Origin: Hyphomicrobium sp.
GTDB taxonomy: Bacteria; Pseudomonadota; Alphaproteobacteria; Rhizobiales; Hyphomicrobiaceae
Direction: 5' to 3'
NCBI GenBank assembly: GCA_030148425.1
Contig: JASBTM010000003.1
Span: 1 to 64,000 of the forward strand
Length of the DNA: 64,000 nt
Position numbers and translations under genes: made by a program. The number at the start of each line of letters is the position of its first letter. Position 1 is the stretch's first letter. The notes under the pieces were generated by a model that was not told the origin of the DNA, searched no databases, and saw only the letters and a list, made by a program, of their open reading frames with translations. Below, piece by piece: positions 1-8,457 of the stretch.

Positions 1-228
1 GGCGCGGTCGATTTCTTCGCGGACGAGAAAGCGGTGATCGTTATTGCAGAGCAGGATCGGCCGCTCGAAGCCGGCGTCGCGCGGCAGCCGCGCCAGCGTC
101 GCGCCGAGGAATGACGACCCCTGGCCGTTGAAGAAGCGGATGAACTGCTTCGGGTACATCGACCGCGAGAGCGGCCACAGCCGCGTCCCCGAACCGCCAG
201 ACAAGATGACTGGGTAAATGGAACTCAT
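1..228 (-). CDS. manC: Mannose-1-phosphate guanylyltransferase, N-terminal part
   Basis: Only the first 76 codons are in the window; the gene runs off the left edge. The protein opens with a beta strand and the nucleotide-binding signature SGGSGTRLWPLSR, followed by YPKQF, which is the hallmark of GDP-mannose pyrophosphorylases (ManC/AlgA type). The family makes GDP-mannose from mannose-1-phosphate and GTP in the cytoplasm for exopolysaccharide or LPS synthesis. Whether the C-terminal isomerase domain of bifunctional members is present cannot be seen. The ATG at 228 begins directly at the conserved N-terminus. It fits the polysaccharide theme of the Wzz-like gene at 6068-7690. Confidence 0.88.
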   Translation of the reverse strand, partial: MSSIYPVILSGGSGTRLWPLSRSMYPKQFIRFFNGQGSSFLGATLARLPRDAGFERPILLCNNDHRFLVREEIDRA

Positions 229-398
229 AAATGGAAGACCCTGTGTGTCGTATGTTCAACCGTAGGGCGCGAAATCTCGCGGCGCAAGGGAATGGATGCG
301 CAGCAAATTCAACAAGCATATGAAACAGGAACCATTTTGCCGATATAGCCACCGTTTTGTATACGGGAGCGCGGCAAAATGGATAACTCCGGCGGGCT

Positions 399-2393
399 TC
401 AGTTCGAGGGGCGCATCAAACGTTCCCGCAAGGAGCGGAGCGCGCTGCTTGACGACAAGTTGGGAGCCTCTGCTTTTCCGGTCGGCTGAGACTCATGGAG
501 CGGCATCGCGGGCCGGGCTAGCGGAGGCTGCGAATTTTCCCGGCGCACTAAGCCGCCGTTCGGACGCGCAGGGGATTGAGCGCTCGCATACGGAGCCGGC
601 GGCGGGGACTGGCGATAGCTCGACGGCTCGGCTGCGGGCTCCGGCGCGGTGACAGTTTCGACAACGGGCGACGAATGGATGCCGAGAGCGTCTGCCATCA
701 TCGCCAGATTGTTGGGAGCATCGGAGTGCGCTGGAATGCCCGACGCGCGCCAGCGTTCGACGATCTGGTCGAGGAATCCCTCTTCCTTGAGCGACGTCTG
801 CCATTTCTGCGAGAAGTTGGCGCTCGATGAGCGGGGCAGGCAGTGCTTCGGCAATTCATCGAACTTGATGCGTACCGGCAGCGCCATGCCGTCTCCGAAG
901 GCGATCGCTTCGCGCTGTCCGAGGGATGGCAAGAATTCAAGGAGACCCGCGCCCGTATCGGCAACGGCGGACGCTACGATCTCTTGGTCGCGATCGTTCG
1001 ACATGCGCAGCGCGAAGACGGTGTTGCACTGGGAGAGAATGGTCGGGTCGATTTCCGCAGGGCGCTGCGTGACGACGCACAGCGAGGCGCCGTATTTACG
1101 GCCTTCCTTCGCGATCTTGGCAATGGCGCGCTTGCACGGCTCGAAGCCGAGAGTGGAATTGGCGGGAACGTATCGATGCGCTTCCTCGCAGACCAGCGTG
1201 ACGGGAACTTGGCCTTCGCTCCACAGAGCGAAGTCGAACGTCATGCGGCACAGGACAGAGACGACGACGTTGACGACCTCGGAGGGAATGCCGGTCAACT
1301 CGAGGATGGTGATCGGCTTGCTGTTGACGGGCACGCGGAAGATGCGGCCAAGGACTTGCGCCATGCCGTCGTAAACGGTGCGCGAGCCGAACATGAAGGC
1401 ATAGCGTCCGTCTTGCGAGATCGTTTCGATGCGATGCTTCAGGCTGCGATAGGGCGCGAGATCCTTGCGGTTCTCGAGCTTGCCCATGCGCTCATCGAGA
1501 AGCGAGAGAATATCGGAAATGCGATAGGGAACCGGGGTGTCGACGGTATAGCGAGAAGCGTCGCCGTGGCGGGCCTTCTTTTGTGCTTCTGCAGACGAGC
1601 GCCCGGAACTGTAGCGAACCTTCGCAATCGGAATGATCTCTTGCAGAACTTCGATTTCGGTCTTGCGGTCGCCGTCACCGACGAGCACCTCGACGATTTC
1701 TTCGAAGGTCAGCAGCCAATAGGGCAGCTGCATATTGCGCGGCGAGATGACCTCGGCCCACTCGGAGAAGGCGGTGGCGTATTCGTTGTGAGGGTCGAGG
1801 AGCACGATGTGGGCGGCTGGATTCTTCTCGACAATCGAGCGCAGAATGAGTGCCGTCGTGCAGGATTTGCCGGTGCCGGTCGTGCCGAGAACGGCGAAGT
1901 GCTTGCCGAGAAGCTCGTCGACGCGGACCATTGCCGGAATGCTGGCGTCCTGGCGGATCGAGCCGATGCGTACCATCGAGCAGGTGTCGCCGCAGAAGGT
2001 GGCTTCGAGCTCGGGCTTCAGGGCGAGGCGCACGCGGTCGCCGAGTGCCGGATAAGCGGTGACGCCGCGGTTGAATGCGTGCGTGTCGTTGCCGCCCGGG
2101 CTCGACAGTTCGCCGACGAGACCGAGTTCCGCGATCCAGACCTCGCCTTCGCCATCACGCTGGGACGGGACGGGGACGCTCAGCGCAGAGACGATTGCGA
2201 GAACGGTCGTGCGGGTGGTTTCGATGGCTAGCAGCGTTCCCATTTCCGGGCGGCTGTCGGGAGAACGACGGCGCAGCTCGTTCGTGCCGTCGAGCAGCAC
2301 GATCGCCTTGGAGCCCGTTACGGAGACAATGCGCCCGATAGAGGTATCGGTGGCGCTGCGGTCAGATGGGGGCTGAGTGTTAGTGCCTTGCAT
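399..2393 (-). CDS. HerA-like ATPase (DUF87 family)
   Basis: 664 residues. An N-terminal beta-rich HAS-barrel-like region (about 20-140) precedes a FtsK/HerA RecA-fold ATPase. Walker A is GTTGTGKS at residues 170-177, Walker B is VTLVCEEAH at 398-406, and a VVTQRP sensor follows near 440. The C-terminal 130 residues are proline- and serine-rich and probably disordered. HerA proteins are hexameric DNA translocases that often pair with the NurA nuclease; no nuclease gene is adjacent here. The gene lies 14 nt downstream of the histidine kinase on the same strand, so co-transcription is likely. Family assignment is firm, the cellular role unknown. Confidence 0.85.
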   Translation of the reverse strand: MQGTNTQPPSDRSATDTSIGRIVSVTGSKAIVLLDGTNELRRRSPDSRPEMGTLLAIETTRTTVLAIVSALSVPVPSQRDGEGEVWIAELGLVGELSSPGGNDTHAFNRGVTAYPALGDRVRLALKPELEATFCGDTCSMVRIGSIRQDASIPAMVRVDELLGKHFAVLGTTGTGKSCTTALILRSIVEKNPAAHIVLLDPHNEYATAFSEWAEVISPRNMQLPYWLLTFEEIVEVLVGDGDRKTEIEVLQEIIPIAKVRYSSGRSSAEAQKKARHGDASRYTVDTPVPYRISDILSLLDERMGKLENRKDLAPYRSLKHRIETISQDGRYAFMFGSRTVYDGMAQVLGRIFRVPVNSKPITILELTGIPSEVVNVVVSVLCRMTFDFALWSEGQVPVTLVCEEAHRYVPANSTLGFEPCKRAIAKIAKEGRKYGASLCVVTQRPAEIDPTILSQCNTVFALRMSNDRDQEIVASAVADTGAGLLEFLPSLGQREAIAFGDGMALPVRIKFDELPKHCLPRSSSANFSQKWQTSLKEEGFLDQIVERWRASGIPAHSDAPNNLAMMADALGIHSSPVVETVTAPEPAAEPSSYRQSPPPAPYASAQSPARPNGGLVRRENSQPPLARPAMPLHESQPTGKAEAPNLSSSSALRSLRERLMRPSN

Positions 2394-2407
2394 TCAGGAT
2401 CCGGATG

Positions 2408-3292
2408 TCAGGGCGTTGAAGCGGCTTCGATCAAAGGGTCGGTCGAGAGCGCGGGGCTGACGTTGTCGTGCGCCGGGAAGGCCATGACGACGTCGGTGCC
2501 GGTGCCCTTTTTCGAGCGCAGCTCGAGCACACCGCCGTGAAGCTCGATCAGTGCTTTCGCGATGGGAAGGCCGAGGCCCGCGCCTTCCCGCCAGCGCGAG
2601 CGGCTGCCGTCAACCTGACCGAACGGCGTCATGGCGACGTCGATCTCTTCGGCGCTCATGCCGATGCCGCTGTCGCGGATGGCGACGACCACGCCGCCGC
2701 TGATGCTACGACGGGCGCTGACCTCAACGATGCCATTGGCGGGCGTGAACTTGAGCGCGTTCGAGATGATGTTCATGAAGATCTGGCGGAGCTTCTCGGC
2801 GTCGCCGCGGATCGGCGGGAGATTGGGAGCGATCTCGGTTCGCAAATCGACGTGCGCCTCGCTCGCCATCATCCGATAGGCGTTGGTCGCGTTCGATAGA
2901 ATGTCGCCGATGCTCGTCTCGCGTGCGTCGAGCGTGAACTTGCCGCTCTGCAGCTTCGAGATGTCGAGGATGTCGTTGATGACCGACAGCAGATGGCCTG
3001 CCGCATCGTGAATGAGCGCGCCGTATTCGGCGATTTCTTTGCTGCTGAGAGGGCGCTCACGGTGCTCAGCCAGAAGTTTCGAAAAGCCGATGACGGTGTT
3101 GAGCGGCGTCCGCAGCTCATGGCTCATGTTCGAGATGAACTCGGACTTCACCTTGTTCGCAAGCTCGGCCTCGATGCGGGCGGATTGCTCGGCGGAGCGG
3201 GCGCGGTGGCGCAGGACGGCATCGCTCAGAAGCGACGAATACTCATCAAGCAGCGAGTTGGATTTCGCTGGTCCAACGGGTCCAAACAGCAT
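2408..3292 (-). CDS. Sensor histidine kinase without obvious sensor domain
   Basis: 294 residues. A short coiled N-terminus (about 10-50) leads into a HisKA domain with the H-box SHELRTPLN (phospho-acceptor His58). A HATPase_c domain follows: N-box IISNALKF near 175-182, G1 box DSGIGM near 207-212 and G2 GAGLGLPIAKALIELHGG near 237-254. No transmembrane segment, PAS or GAF domain is seen, so it should be a soluble cytoplasmic kinase taking input through the N-terminal coil or a partner. No response regulator is adjacent. The reading frame is closed a few codons upstream of the ATG, which supports the start although no good ribosome site is visible. It is followed closely by the HerA-like gene. 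Confidence 0.86.
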   Translation of the reverse strand: MLFGPVGPAKSNSLLDEYSSLLSDAVLRHRARSAEQSARIEAELANKVKSEFISNMSHELRTPLNTVIGFSKLLAEHRERPLSSKEIAEYGALIHDAAGHLLSVINDILDISKLQSGKFTLDARETSIGDILSNATNAYRMMASEAHVDLRTEIAPNLPPIRGDAEKLRQIFMNIISNALKFTPANGIVEVSARRSISGGVVVAIRDSGIGMSAEEIDVAMTPFGQVDGSRSRWREGAGLGLPIAKALIELHGGVLELRSKKGTGTDVVMAFPAHDNVSPALSTDPLIEAASTP

Positions 3293-3404
3293 TGCACGCA
3301 GCCTAACGCCATAACTTTAGCCTGCCACAATTTAGGGAGCACTGCCTAACTCTAGGTTAATCTTTGCGCCGCCATTTGATTGCGATTCCAGCTAGGCCGG
3401 GGCG

Positions 3405-3422
3405 TCATGCGTTAACGCATGA
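3405..3422. repeat. 18-bp perfect palindrome over the tonB stop codon
   Basis: The sequence TCATGCGTTAACGCATGA is perfectly self-complementary. It covers the last codons and TAA stop of the tonB-like gene. No T-tract follows on either strand, so it is not a standard terminator; it could be a protein site or an mRNA 3-prime-end hairpin without a loop. Confidence 0.6.
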
Positions 3423-4131
3423 TGAATTTAAACGGCTGGGTGAAGGCCAGCGGCTTGACGCTGACTTCCGGCGGGATCGGCGGGAATGGTGCAGCGCGAT
3501 CAAGTGCTTCGGTCGCCGCATCATCGAGAGACTTCGAGCCGGAGCTTGTCGCGATTTCTTTCGATAGCAGCTTGCCGTCGGTGCCGATCGTATATCGCAG
3601 CACGACCGTGCCCGATGCGACGAGGTGCGGGTTTCGCTTCGCCTTCTGCACGCGATCGTTGATCTGGCTCATGTAGCGGCCGAACGCCTTGGCATCGCCG
3701 CCCGAAGCCTGCCCGGCGCTGCGGACTTCGAGCACCGCGATCTGGGCCGGTTGCGTAATAGCCTGCGCGGTTTCGGGTGGCGGCGGAGGCGTATCGGGCG
3801 GTGGCGGAGGATCTTCCGTCTTGACGACTTCCTGCTCGACCTGGCTATCGGGCGAGGCAATGACGTCGCGCAGTTCATCCGGCTTTTTTTCTTCAGGCGG
3901 CGGCGGAGGGGCGGCCTGCATGGCGGCGACCTCGGGAATCTCGCGCGTTTCGAGCGCATCTCCCTTCGACACGCCGTCGCTCGGCTCGCCGCCCTGGACC
4001 AGCATGACGTCCATGCCCTTGCCCATGTCCATCGCCTGGACGTCCGCCGACTGGAGGTGCGGAAGCAGGCTATAGCCGATCGCGCCGTGGATCAGGAGCG
4101 ACAAGATGATGGCAACTGCGCGCAAGTACAT
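3412..4131 (-). CDS. tonB: Energy transducer TonB family protein
   Basis: 239 residues with TonB layout: one N-terminal membrane helix (about 5-22) containing the conserved His of the TM segment (LLIHGAIG), a proline-rich periplasmic spacer (about 73-130, with PPPPPEE and PPPPPDTPPPPPE runs), and a C-terminal TonB domain (about 145-239) with the YP-like VVLRYTIGTDGKL strand. It couples the proton-motive force harvested by ExbB/ExbD to outer-membrane receptors. It is the last gene of an exbB-exbD-tonB operon, 18 nt after exbD. No TonB-dependent receptor lies next to it, so its client is unknown. Confidence 0.86.
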   Translation of the reverse strand: MYLRAVAIILSLLIHGAIGYSLLPHLQSADVQAMDMGKGMDVMLVQGGEPSDGVSKGDALETREIPEVAAMQAAPPPPPEEKKPDELRDVIASPDSQVEQEVVKTEDPPPPPDTPPPPPETAQAITQPAQIAVLEVRSAGQASGGDAKAFGRYMSQINDRVQKAKRNPHLVASGTVVLRYTIGTDGKLLSKEIATSSGSKSLDDAATEALDRAAPFPPIPPEVSVKPLAFTQPFKFIMR

Positions 4132-4149
4132 CCCGGTCGTGTCTCGTCG

Positions 4150-4602
4150 TCAGTTGTTGGCCGTGGCTCCCGAGGGCGATGGCTGGGAGAGCAGGGAGAC
4201 GCGGGCATAGCCCGACTCTCCGACCCGTCCCAGGAGTTCCATCACATCCCCGTAGGCGATCTTGCGGTCGGCCCGGACGTAGACGACGGCGTCGCCCTCG
4301 TCGGCCTTGATCTGCTGAAGTCGAGGTATCAGCGAGTCGCGCGTGACTTCCTCATCGCGAATATAGAGCTTTCCGTCGGGCGCGAGAGAAACGACCATCG
4401 GCTTCTTTTGCGAGCCGATTTTGGAAGCCGTCGTTTTCGGAAGCTCGAGCGGTACGCCCTGCACCATGAGCGGCGCGGCGACCATGAAGATGATGAGAAG
4501 CACCAACATGACGTCGACGAACGGCGTGACGTTGATTTCGGCGAGCGGCTTGTAACCGTCGTCGTCGTCGCTCCCCGATCCGTTGCCAACCGCCATTCCC
4601 AT
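4150..4602 (-). CDS. exbD: ExbD/TolR family biopolymer transport protein
   Basis: 150 residues. A cytoplasmic start is followed by one membrane helix (about 25-45) beginning [19 protein letters not shown], which contains the conserved membrane aspartate needed for proton coupling in ExbD/TolR. The rest is a periplasmic domain ending in a serine-rich tail. The start ATG overlaps the exbB stop by one base (TAATG), which indicates translational coupling. Because a true TonB follows, ExbD is preferred over TolR. Confidence 0.88.
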   Translation of the reverse strand: MGMAVGNGSGSDDDDGYKPLAEINVTPFVDVMLVLLIIFMVAAPLMVQGVPLELPKTTASKIGSQKKPMVVSLAPDGKLYIRDEEVTRDSLIPRLQQIKADEGDAVVYVRADRKIAYGDVMELLGRVGESGYARVSLLSQPSPSGATANN

Positions 4603-5285
4603 TAGTTGACACCTTCCATGCCGCGACGGGCGATCGTCCGCGCGAGGGTGACAATGGCTGGCGTAACGCGCTCTGAAGCGCGGCCAAGCGCAACCGTAAT
4701 CTGGTTATAGAAAATCACCGCCGGGATGGCGGCAGCGAGGCCGACCGCTGTGGCAAAGAGCGCTTCAGCAATACCCGGCGCGACGACAGCGAGGCTCGTG
4801 TCTTTCTGCTGCGCGATGGCCGTGAACGAGTTCATGATGCCCCAGACGGTTCCGAACAGGCCGATGAACGGCGCGGCGGAGCCAAGCGTCGCGAGGAACG
4901 GCAAGCCCTTCTCGATATTCTTCAGCTTGCGCTTGACCGCGGCGCGCATGGCGACCTCGAGCCGATCTCTGACCTCACCGGTCGAGGCGTCGTTGCCGAC
5001 TTCCGTCCATTCGGTACGAGCCGCGTCGCCGACCGAGGCGATGAGGCTGCCAGCGCGCGCCTTCGGAAGGGTTGCGGACTGGCCGCTCTTTTCGAGCACG
5101 CCGATTTCGCGATTGACCATCCAGACGCGCACGAACTTCTCGAACGCCAGCGCCCAACAAACAACCGAGGCTGAAAGCAGCCCGATGATGATGGATTTCA
5201 CCACGATATCGGCGTGATGGAAAAGCCCAAGGACCGACAAGTCCTTGGTGGCGATTTCTTCAGACATCAGAAAAATAGCGGTCAT
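4602..5285 (-). CDS. exbB: ExbB/TolQ family proton channel protein
   Basis: 227 residues with three membrane helices: one near 25-50, and two C-terminal ones around the signatures [20 protein letters not shown] (about 128-147) and a second alanine-rich helix (about 170-195). This is the MotA/TolQ/ExbB domain that forms the pentameric proton channel. A second in-frame ATG at 5267 is an alternative start. It sits 4 nt after the secreted-protein gene and overlaps exbD, so all four genes are probably one transcript. Confidence 0.88.
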   Translation of the reverse strand: MTAIFLMSEEIATKDLSVLGLFHHADIVVKSIIIGLLSASVVCWALAFEKFVRVWMVNREIGVLEKSGQSATLPKARAGSLIASVGDAARTEWTEVGNDASTGEVRDRLEVAMRAAVKRKLKNIEKGLPFLATLGSAAPFIGLFGTVWGIMNSFTAIAQQKDTSLAVVAPGIAEALFATAVGLAAAIPAVIFYNQITVALGRASERVTPAIVTLARTIARRGMEGVN

Positions 5286-5289
5286 CGCG

Positions 5290-5790
5290 TCACTTCGATA
5301 GCTGGACGTTGGTCAGGGTCGACGTTTTCACTTTATCGAGGCAGCCGGAAACGGCGGAGCCGTCAGCCTTGCACTCCATAACGTCGTTGATGAGCAACGA
5401 CCCAATCTTGTCGCAATGGATGCTGTCGATCTCGAAGAGCTTGACGGTTTTCTTTTTCGGTTTCAGCGGCGCCAGATCGATCGAAAAGCGCTTGCCGATG
5501 ACACCATCCGTCTGAAACAGCACAAGGTCGATTTTGAATGACTGATAGTTCGTCTCAGCGGGGTTGTTCAAAACCATATAAGCCCGGCAACCTTTTTCTG
5601 AAGGTTCGAGCTTGTTCAATTCGATGTGGACGCCCGTGGACGACTGTGTGGACGACTGTTCAGCTTCGGCTTTTGCCGGGGCCGCTTCGGGGTCGGCGTT
5701 GGCGGCTGTTGCCGAGAGACCCACTGGAAGAACAAGCGCACATATGAGCGATAAACGCTTCAGAGTTCTGATCACGCTAAAACTTTCCAT
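5290..5790 (-). CDS. Secreted protein of unknown function, first gene of the Ton operon
   Basis: 166 residues from the ATG at 5790. The N-terminus MESFSVIRTLKRLSLICALV and the AANADPE site form a Sec signal peptide (cut near residue 31). The mature part has a charged linker, then a compact domain with two conserved-looking cysteines (EKGCRAYM and SIHCDKIG) plus a C-terminal pair (VMECKADG, SGCLDKV). Similar small periplasmic proteins accompany TonB/ExbBD genes in other alphaproteobacteria as far as I recall; their role is not established. The open frame extends far upstream, but only this start gives a signal peptide. Confidence 0.7.
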   Translation of the reverse strand: MESFSVIRTLKRLSLICALVLPVGLSATAANADPEAAPAKAEAEQSSTQSSTGVHIELNKLEPSEKGCRAYMVLNNPAETNYQSFKIDLVLFQTDGVIGKRFSIDLAPLKPKKKTVKLFEIDSIHCDKIGSLLINDVMECKADGSAVSGCLDKVKTSTLTNVQLSK

Positions 5791-6067
5791 TGCGTTGTGA
5801 TTTGGAGATTTCCAAGACGCGTGTAGCCATTTTGGCAAGCGGTTACTAGTGTGAAATCTGTAAGAATGGGCAGTTGCTTCGCGGCGCTGAGTTTTTGATT
5901 TAGAACAATTTTCAGTTACTGGCGCCGCGTTGGGAATGATGGCTTTTTGCAATGCGGCGCATCGAGAATTTTTCCCGAAAAATGGTGCGAAAAATTCCTG
6001 CTTTGGGTTTCCTGCAGCGATCGTGGCAACGACGGCACACGCTATCGCGGCGATGCGGGAGATCCCG

Positions 6068-7690
6068 TCAGGCCGCGCGGTCCAAAGAGGACAATCGTGT
6101 CGCACGGCGGATTTCGCGGAAGATCGCGCCGAAGCTCATCAGCCCGGCGTCATCGTCGGCGGCGATGTCAGTCAGCACTGCGCCGGCGACTTTGTGCTGA
6201 TGGGCGCCGAACATCGCGAGTGCTTTTTTAGCGACGATGTGCGGCGTGCGGTGCCACGCCGTCAGGAAAACGATCTGATCGGCGAGCTCCGCGAGAACGC
6301 GGGCATCGGTTGCGTCGAGCATGGGCGGGGCGGCAAGAACGATTGTCGGAAAGCGCGACTTGAGGCCGTCAAACGCCTGCGAGAAGCCGACCGACCGCAG
6401 CGCGGCGGGCACCGCGATGGAAATTGGAGCCGGGCCAGCAGCGGGCAGAAAGTGAACGCCCGTGAGACTATCGCGCAGAATGACGTTCTCAATCGGTGTG
6501 TGGGCGGCAATCTGATCGAGCAGGCCAGCCGTCGCGTGGGGGGCGAGCTGTTGCGTCAGAACCTTGGAGCGGAAATCGCAATCGACGAGCAGCGTCTTTT
6601 CGCCTGCGACGGCCAAGTGATGCGCCATGTTGGATGCGAACAGTTCGGCGCCTTCGCCCGGCAGCGCCGACGCGACGAGGATCACGCGCCCACCGTTGTC
6701 GCTCGGGCGTTTGGATAGTGTTTCGCAAGCGGCGCGGATCGCCTCGGCATAAGGGCAAGTGGGCTCGGCGACGATCAATCGTGCGCCGCGCGCGGGCATA
6801 TGCGTGTCTTCCTCCGGCCCCATGGCGGGAAGAGATGTCATGTGCGGGCAGGCGAGCGTTTTCTGCACTTTGCGGGCGCGCAAAAGGGCATTGCGCTCCA
6901 AGAGCACCGCGAGCGCGAGCATGAGCACGAGAGACGACAAGGCCGTTGCAGCGACGATGCGCAGGCGTTTCGGTCCCGCAGGCTGGGCGGGCACCTGTGC
7001 CTGCTGGACGACGCGCGCGCCGGTCAGCGTGCGGGTATAGCCGTATTGATTGAGGAGCGAGGCGAAGACGCGCTCAGATGCCGAGGGCTCGGAAGCGGCA
7101 GTCGTTGCTGCATCGCTGCTTGCGGCGCCGGGGGTCTGTTCAGCAACATAAGCGACGGCGAATGCATTCGCGATGCGGGCCGACTTGGTCGCGTCGCGAG
7201 AGGTGAAGCGCACGCCGATTAGCAACGAATTGTGTATGCGCCGGATTGCCAGCCGCGCGGCGATCTCTTCGCGCGTGATTGTTTCGGGGGCGGCCTTCGC
7301 GAACGGCGACGCGATGCGCGACAGAAGCGGCGGCTGCTCGAATTCCGGATCGCGTGACAGATCGAGTTCGCCGATGACGCGGTCGATGAGCACGGGAGAT
7401 CGCAAAACTTCGATCTCTTTCTGGATGGCGCGCCGTTCGGCTTCGAAGGCGGCAGGCGCGGGCGTAGCGGCCGGATTGGCGGCCGCGACGGGGGCTTGGC
7501 GCGGGTCGATCTGAATGAGGGCGGAGGCAGTGTAGCGCTCCGGCACGAGGACGACGTACGATCCCGCCGCGAATGCCGCCAGCGCCGGAACCAATGCCAC
7601 GGCTTTGGCGCGCTTGACGATCGCAATCCGGGCGTTCGCAAGGCCGAAGCCGATGCGATTGCTCTCTGCGGATGCCTTTTCGTCGGCCAT
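6068..7690 (-). CDS. Wzz/BY-kinase fusion with degenerate nucleotide-binding site
   Basis: 540 residues, shorter than the usual 700 or more. Two membrane helices (about 30-50 and 245-265) enclose a Wzz chain-length domain with a very short periplasmic coil. The C-terminal part (about 305-540) has the fold of bacterial tyrosine kinases (CpsD/ExoP type). Walker A is changed to LPGEGAELFASN (342-354), lacking the GK[S/T] lysine. The Walker B aspartate is replaced (IVLAAPP, 450-456). Only the Walker A-prime LLVDCDF (367-373) is kept, and there is no C-terminal tyrosine cluster. It probably acts in polysaccharide export as a structural copolymerase rather than an active kinase. With manC it suggests an exopolysaccharide locus to the left. 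Confidence 0.8.
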   Translation of the reverse strand: MADEKASAESNRIGFGLANARIAIVKRAKAVALVPALAAFAAGSYVVLVPERYTASALIQIDPRQAPVAAANPAATPAPAAFEAERRAIQKEIEVLRSPVLIDRVIGELDLSRDPEFEQPPLLSRIASPFAKAAPETITREEIAARLAIRRIHNSLLIGVRFTSRDATKSARIANAFAVAYVAEQTPGAASSDAATTAASEPSASERVFASLLNQYGYTRTLTGARVVQQAQVPAQPAGPKRLRIVAATALSSLVLMLALAVLLERNALLRARKVQKTLACPHMTSLPAMGPEEDTHMPARGARLIVAEPTCPYAEAIRAACETLSKRPSDNGGRVILVASALPGEGAELFASNMAHHLAVAGEKTLLVDCDFRSKVLTQQLAPHATAGLLDQIAAHTPIENVILRDSLTGVHFLPAAGPAPISIAVPAALRSVGFSQAFDGLKSRFPTIVLAAPPMLDATDARVLAELADQIVFLTAWHRTPHIVAKKALAMFGAHQHKVAGAVLTDIAADDDAGLMSFGAIFREIRRATRLSSLDRAA

Positions 7691-7888
7691 GCTTCCGGCG
7701 TTGTCCCGAGGGTGCCGGACTCGCGTAATCGCCTCGGCACCTTTGCAGTCGGCGCACGAGCCGACTCACCGGCTATTTTCCAGATCAAAGATGAACAGGG
7801 AGTTGTTGGTTAAAAGGCGGGGTGTGTATCTGCATCCGGTGGACGCGTTGCTCGCGCTATCGACAGCGGAGCAACTGGCGGTCTGCGA

Positions 7889-8266
7889 TCAGCGCGCCGA
7901 TGCCGTGAGTGTCGCGGCTCCTTGGCGGACATCGTAGGCGCAGCGCTGCTCCCCTGCGGTCGAGGTGAGCACGATGTGCAGATCACGGAAGCGCTGGTTC
8001 CAGAGCGGATTTTGCGTATCCCAAATCGCCACGCTCAGTTCGGGATTGCCGATAACGGTTTCGGCGCCGGATGTCGCGCTCCAGCCGTAGGTGTTGGGGG
8101 CGCCTGAGCCGCTGCCGCGCTTCACGGCGTTCCGGCGGCAGACCTCGATGGCGCGGTCGCGATAGGCTTCGACGACGGCGTCGGACATGGCGGCGCGATA
8201 GGTATGGTCCTGATACCAAACCTTCGCGACTGCGAGCATGGCCAAGCCGAACAGAATGGTGCGCAT
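7889..8266 (-). CDS. Small exported or membrane-anchored hypothetical protein
   Basis: 125 residues. An N-terminal hydrophobic stretch (MRTILFGLAMLAVAKVWY) serves as a signal anchor. The remainder has two cysteines (EVCRRN near 43, QRCAYD near 109) that could form a disulfide in the periplasm, and a W-rich centre (AIWDTQNPLWNQRF). A GGAG motif 7 nt before the ATG supports the start. I do not recognise a named family. It is divergent from hprA. Confidence 0.6.
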   Translation of the reverse strand: MRTILFGLAMLAVAKVWYQDHTYRAAMSDAVVEAYRDRAIEVCRRNAVKRGSGSGAPNTYGWSATSGAETVIGNPELSVAIWDTQNPLWNQRFRDLHIVLTSTAGEQRCAYDVRQGAATLTASAR

Positions 8267-8457
8267 GACGAAGCTCCGGACGCGGAGGCGAGCCCTCTCA
8301 GGTGGGTGGTCAGTCTGTACCCACTATGGTGAAAAAAGCGTTGCCCTGCGGCCGGTTGCGGTGCAGCGGAGCCGAGATGCGGGCTTGTCAGGGCGGCCTT
8401 CGTCGGGCACAAGCGTGCCGGCGATCAACGACCGATGTCCGGGAGACCCCTCAGCTC

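Noticed and set aside
843..2231. 462-codon open frame antisense to the HerA-like gene
   Set aside because: No recognised motif; the opposite strand holds intact Walker A and B motifs.
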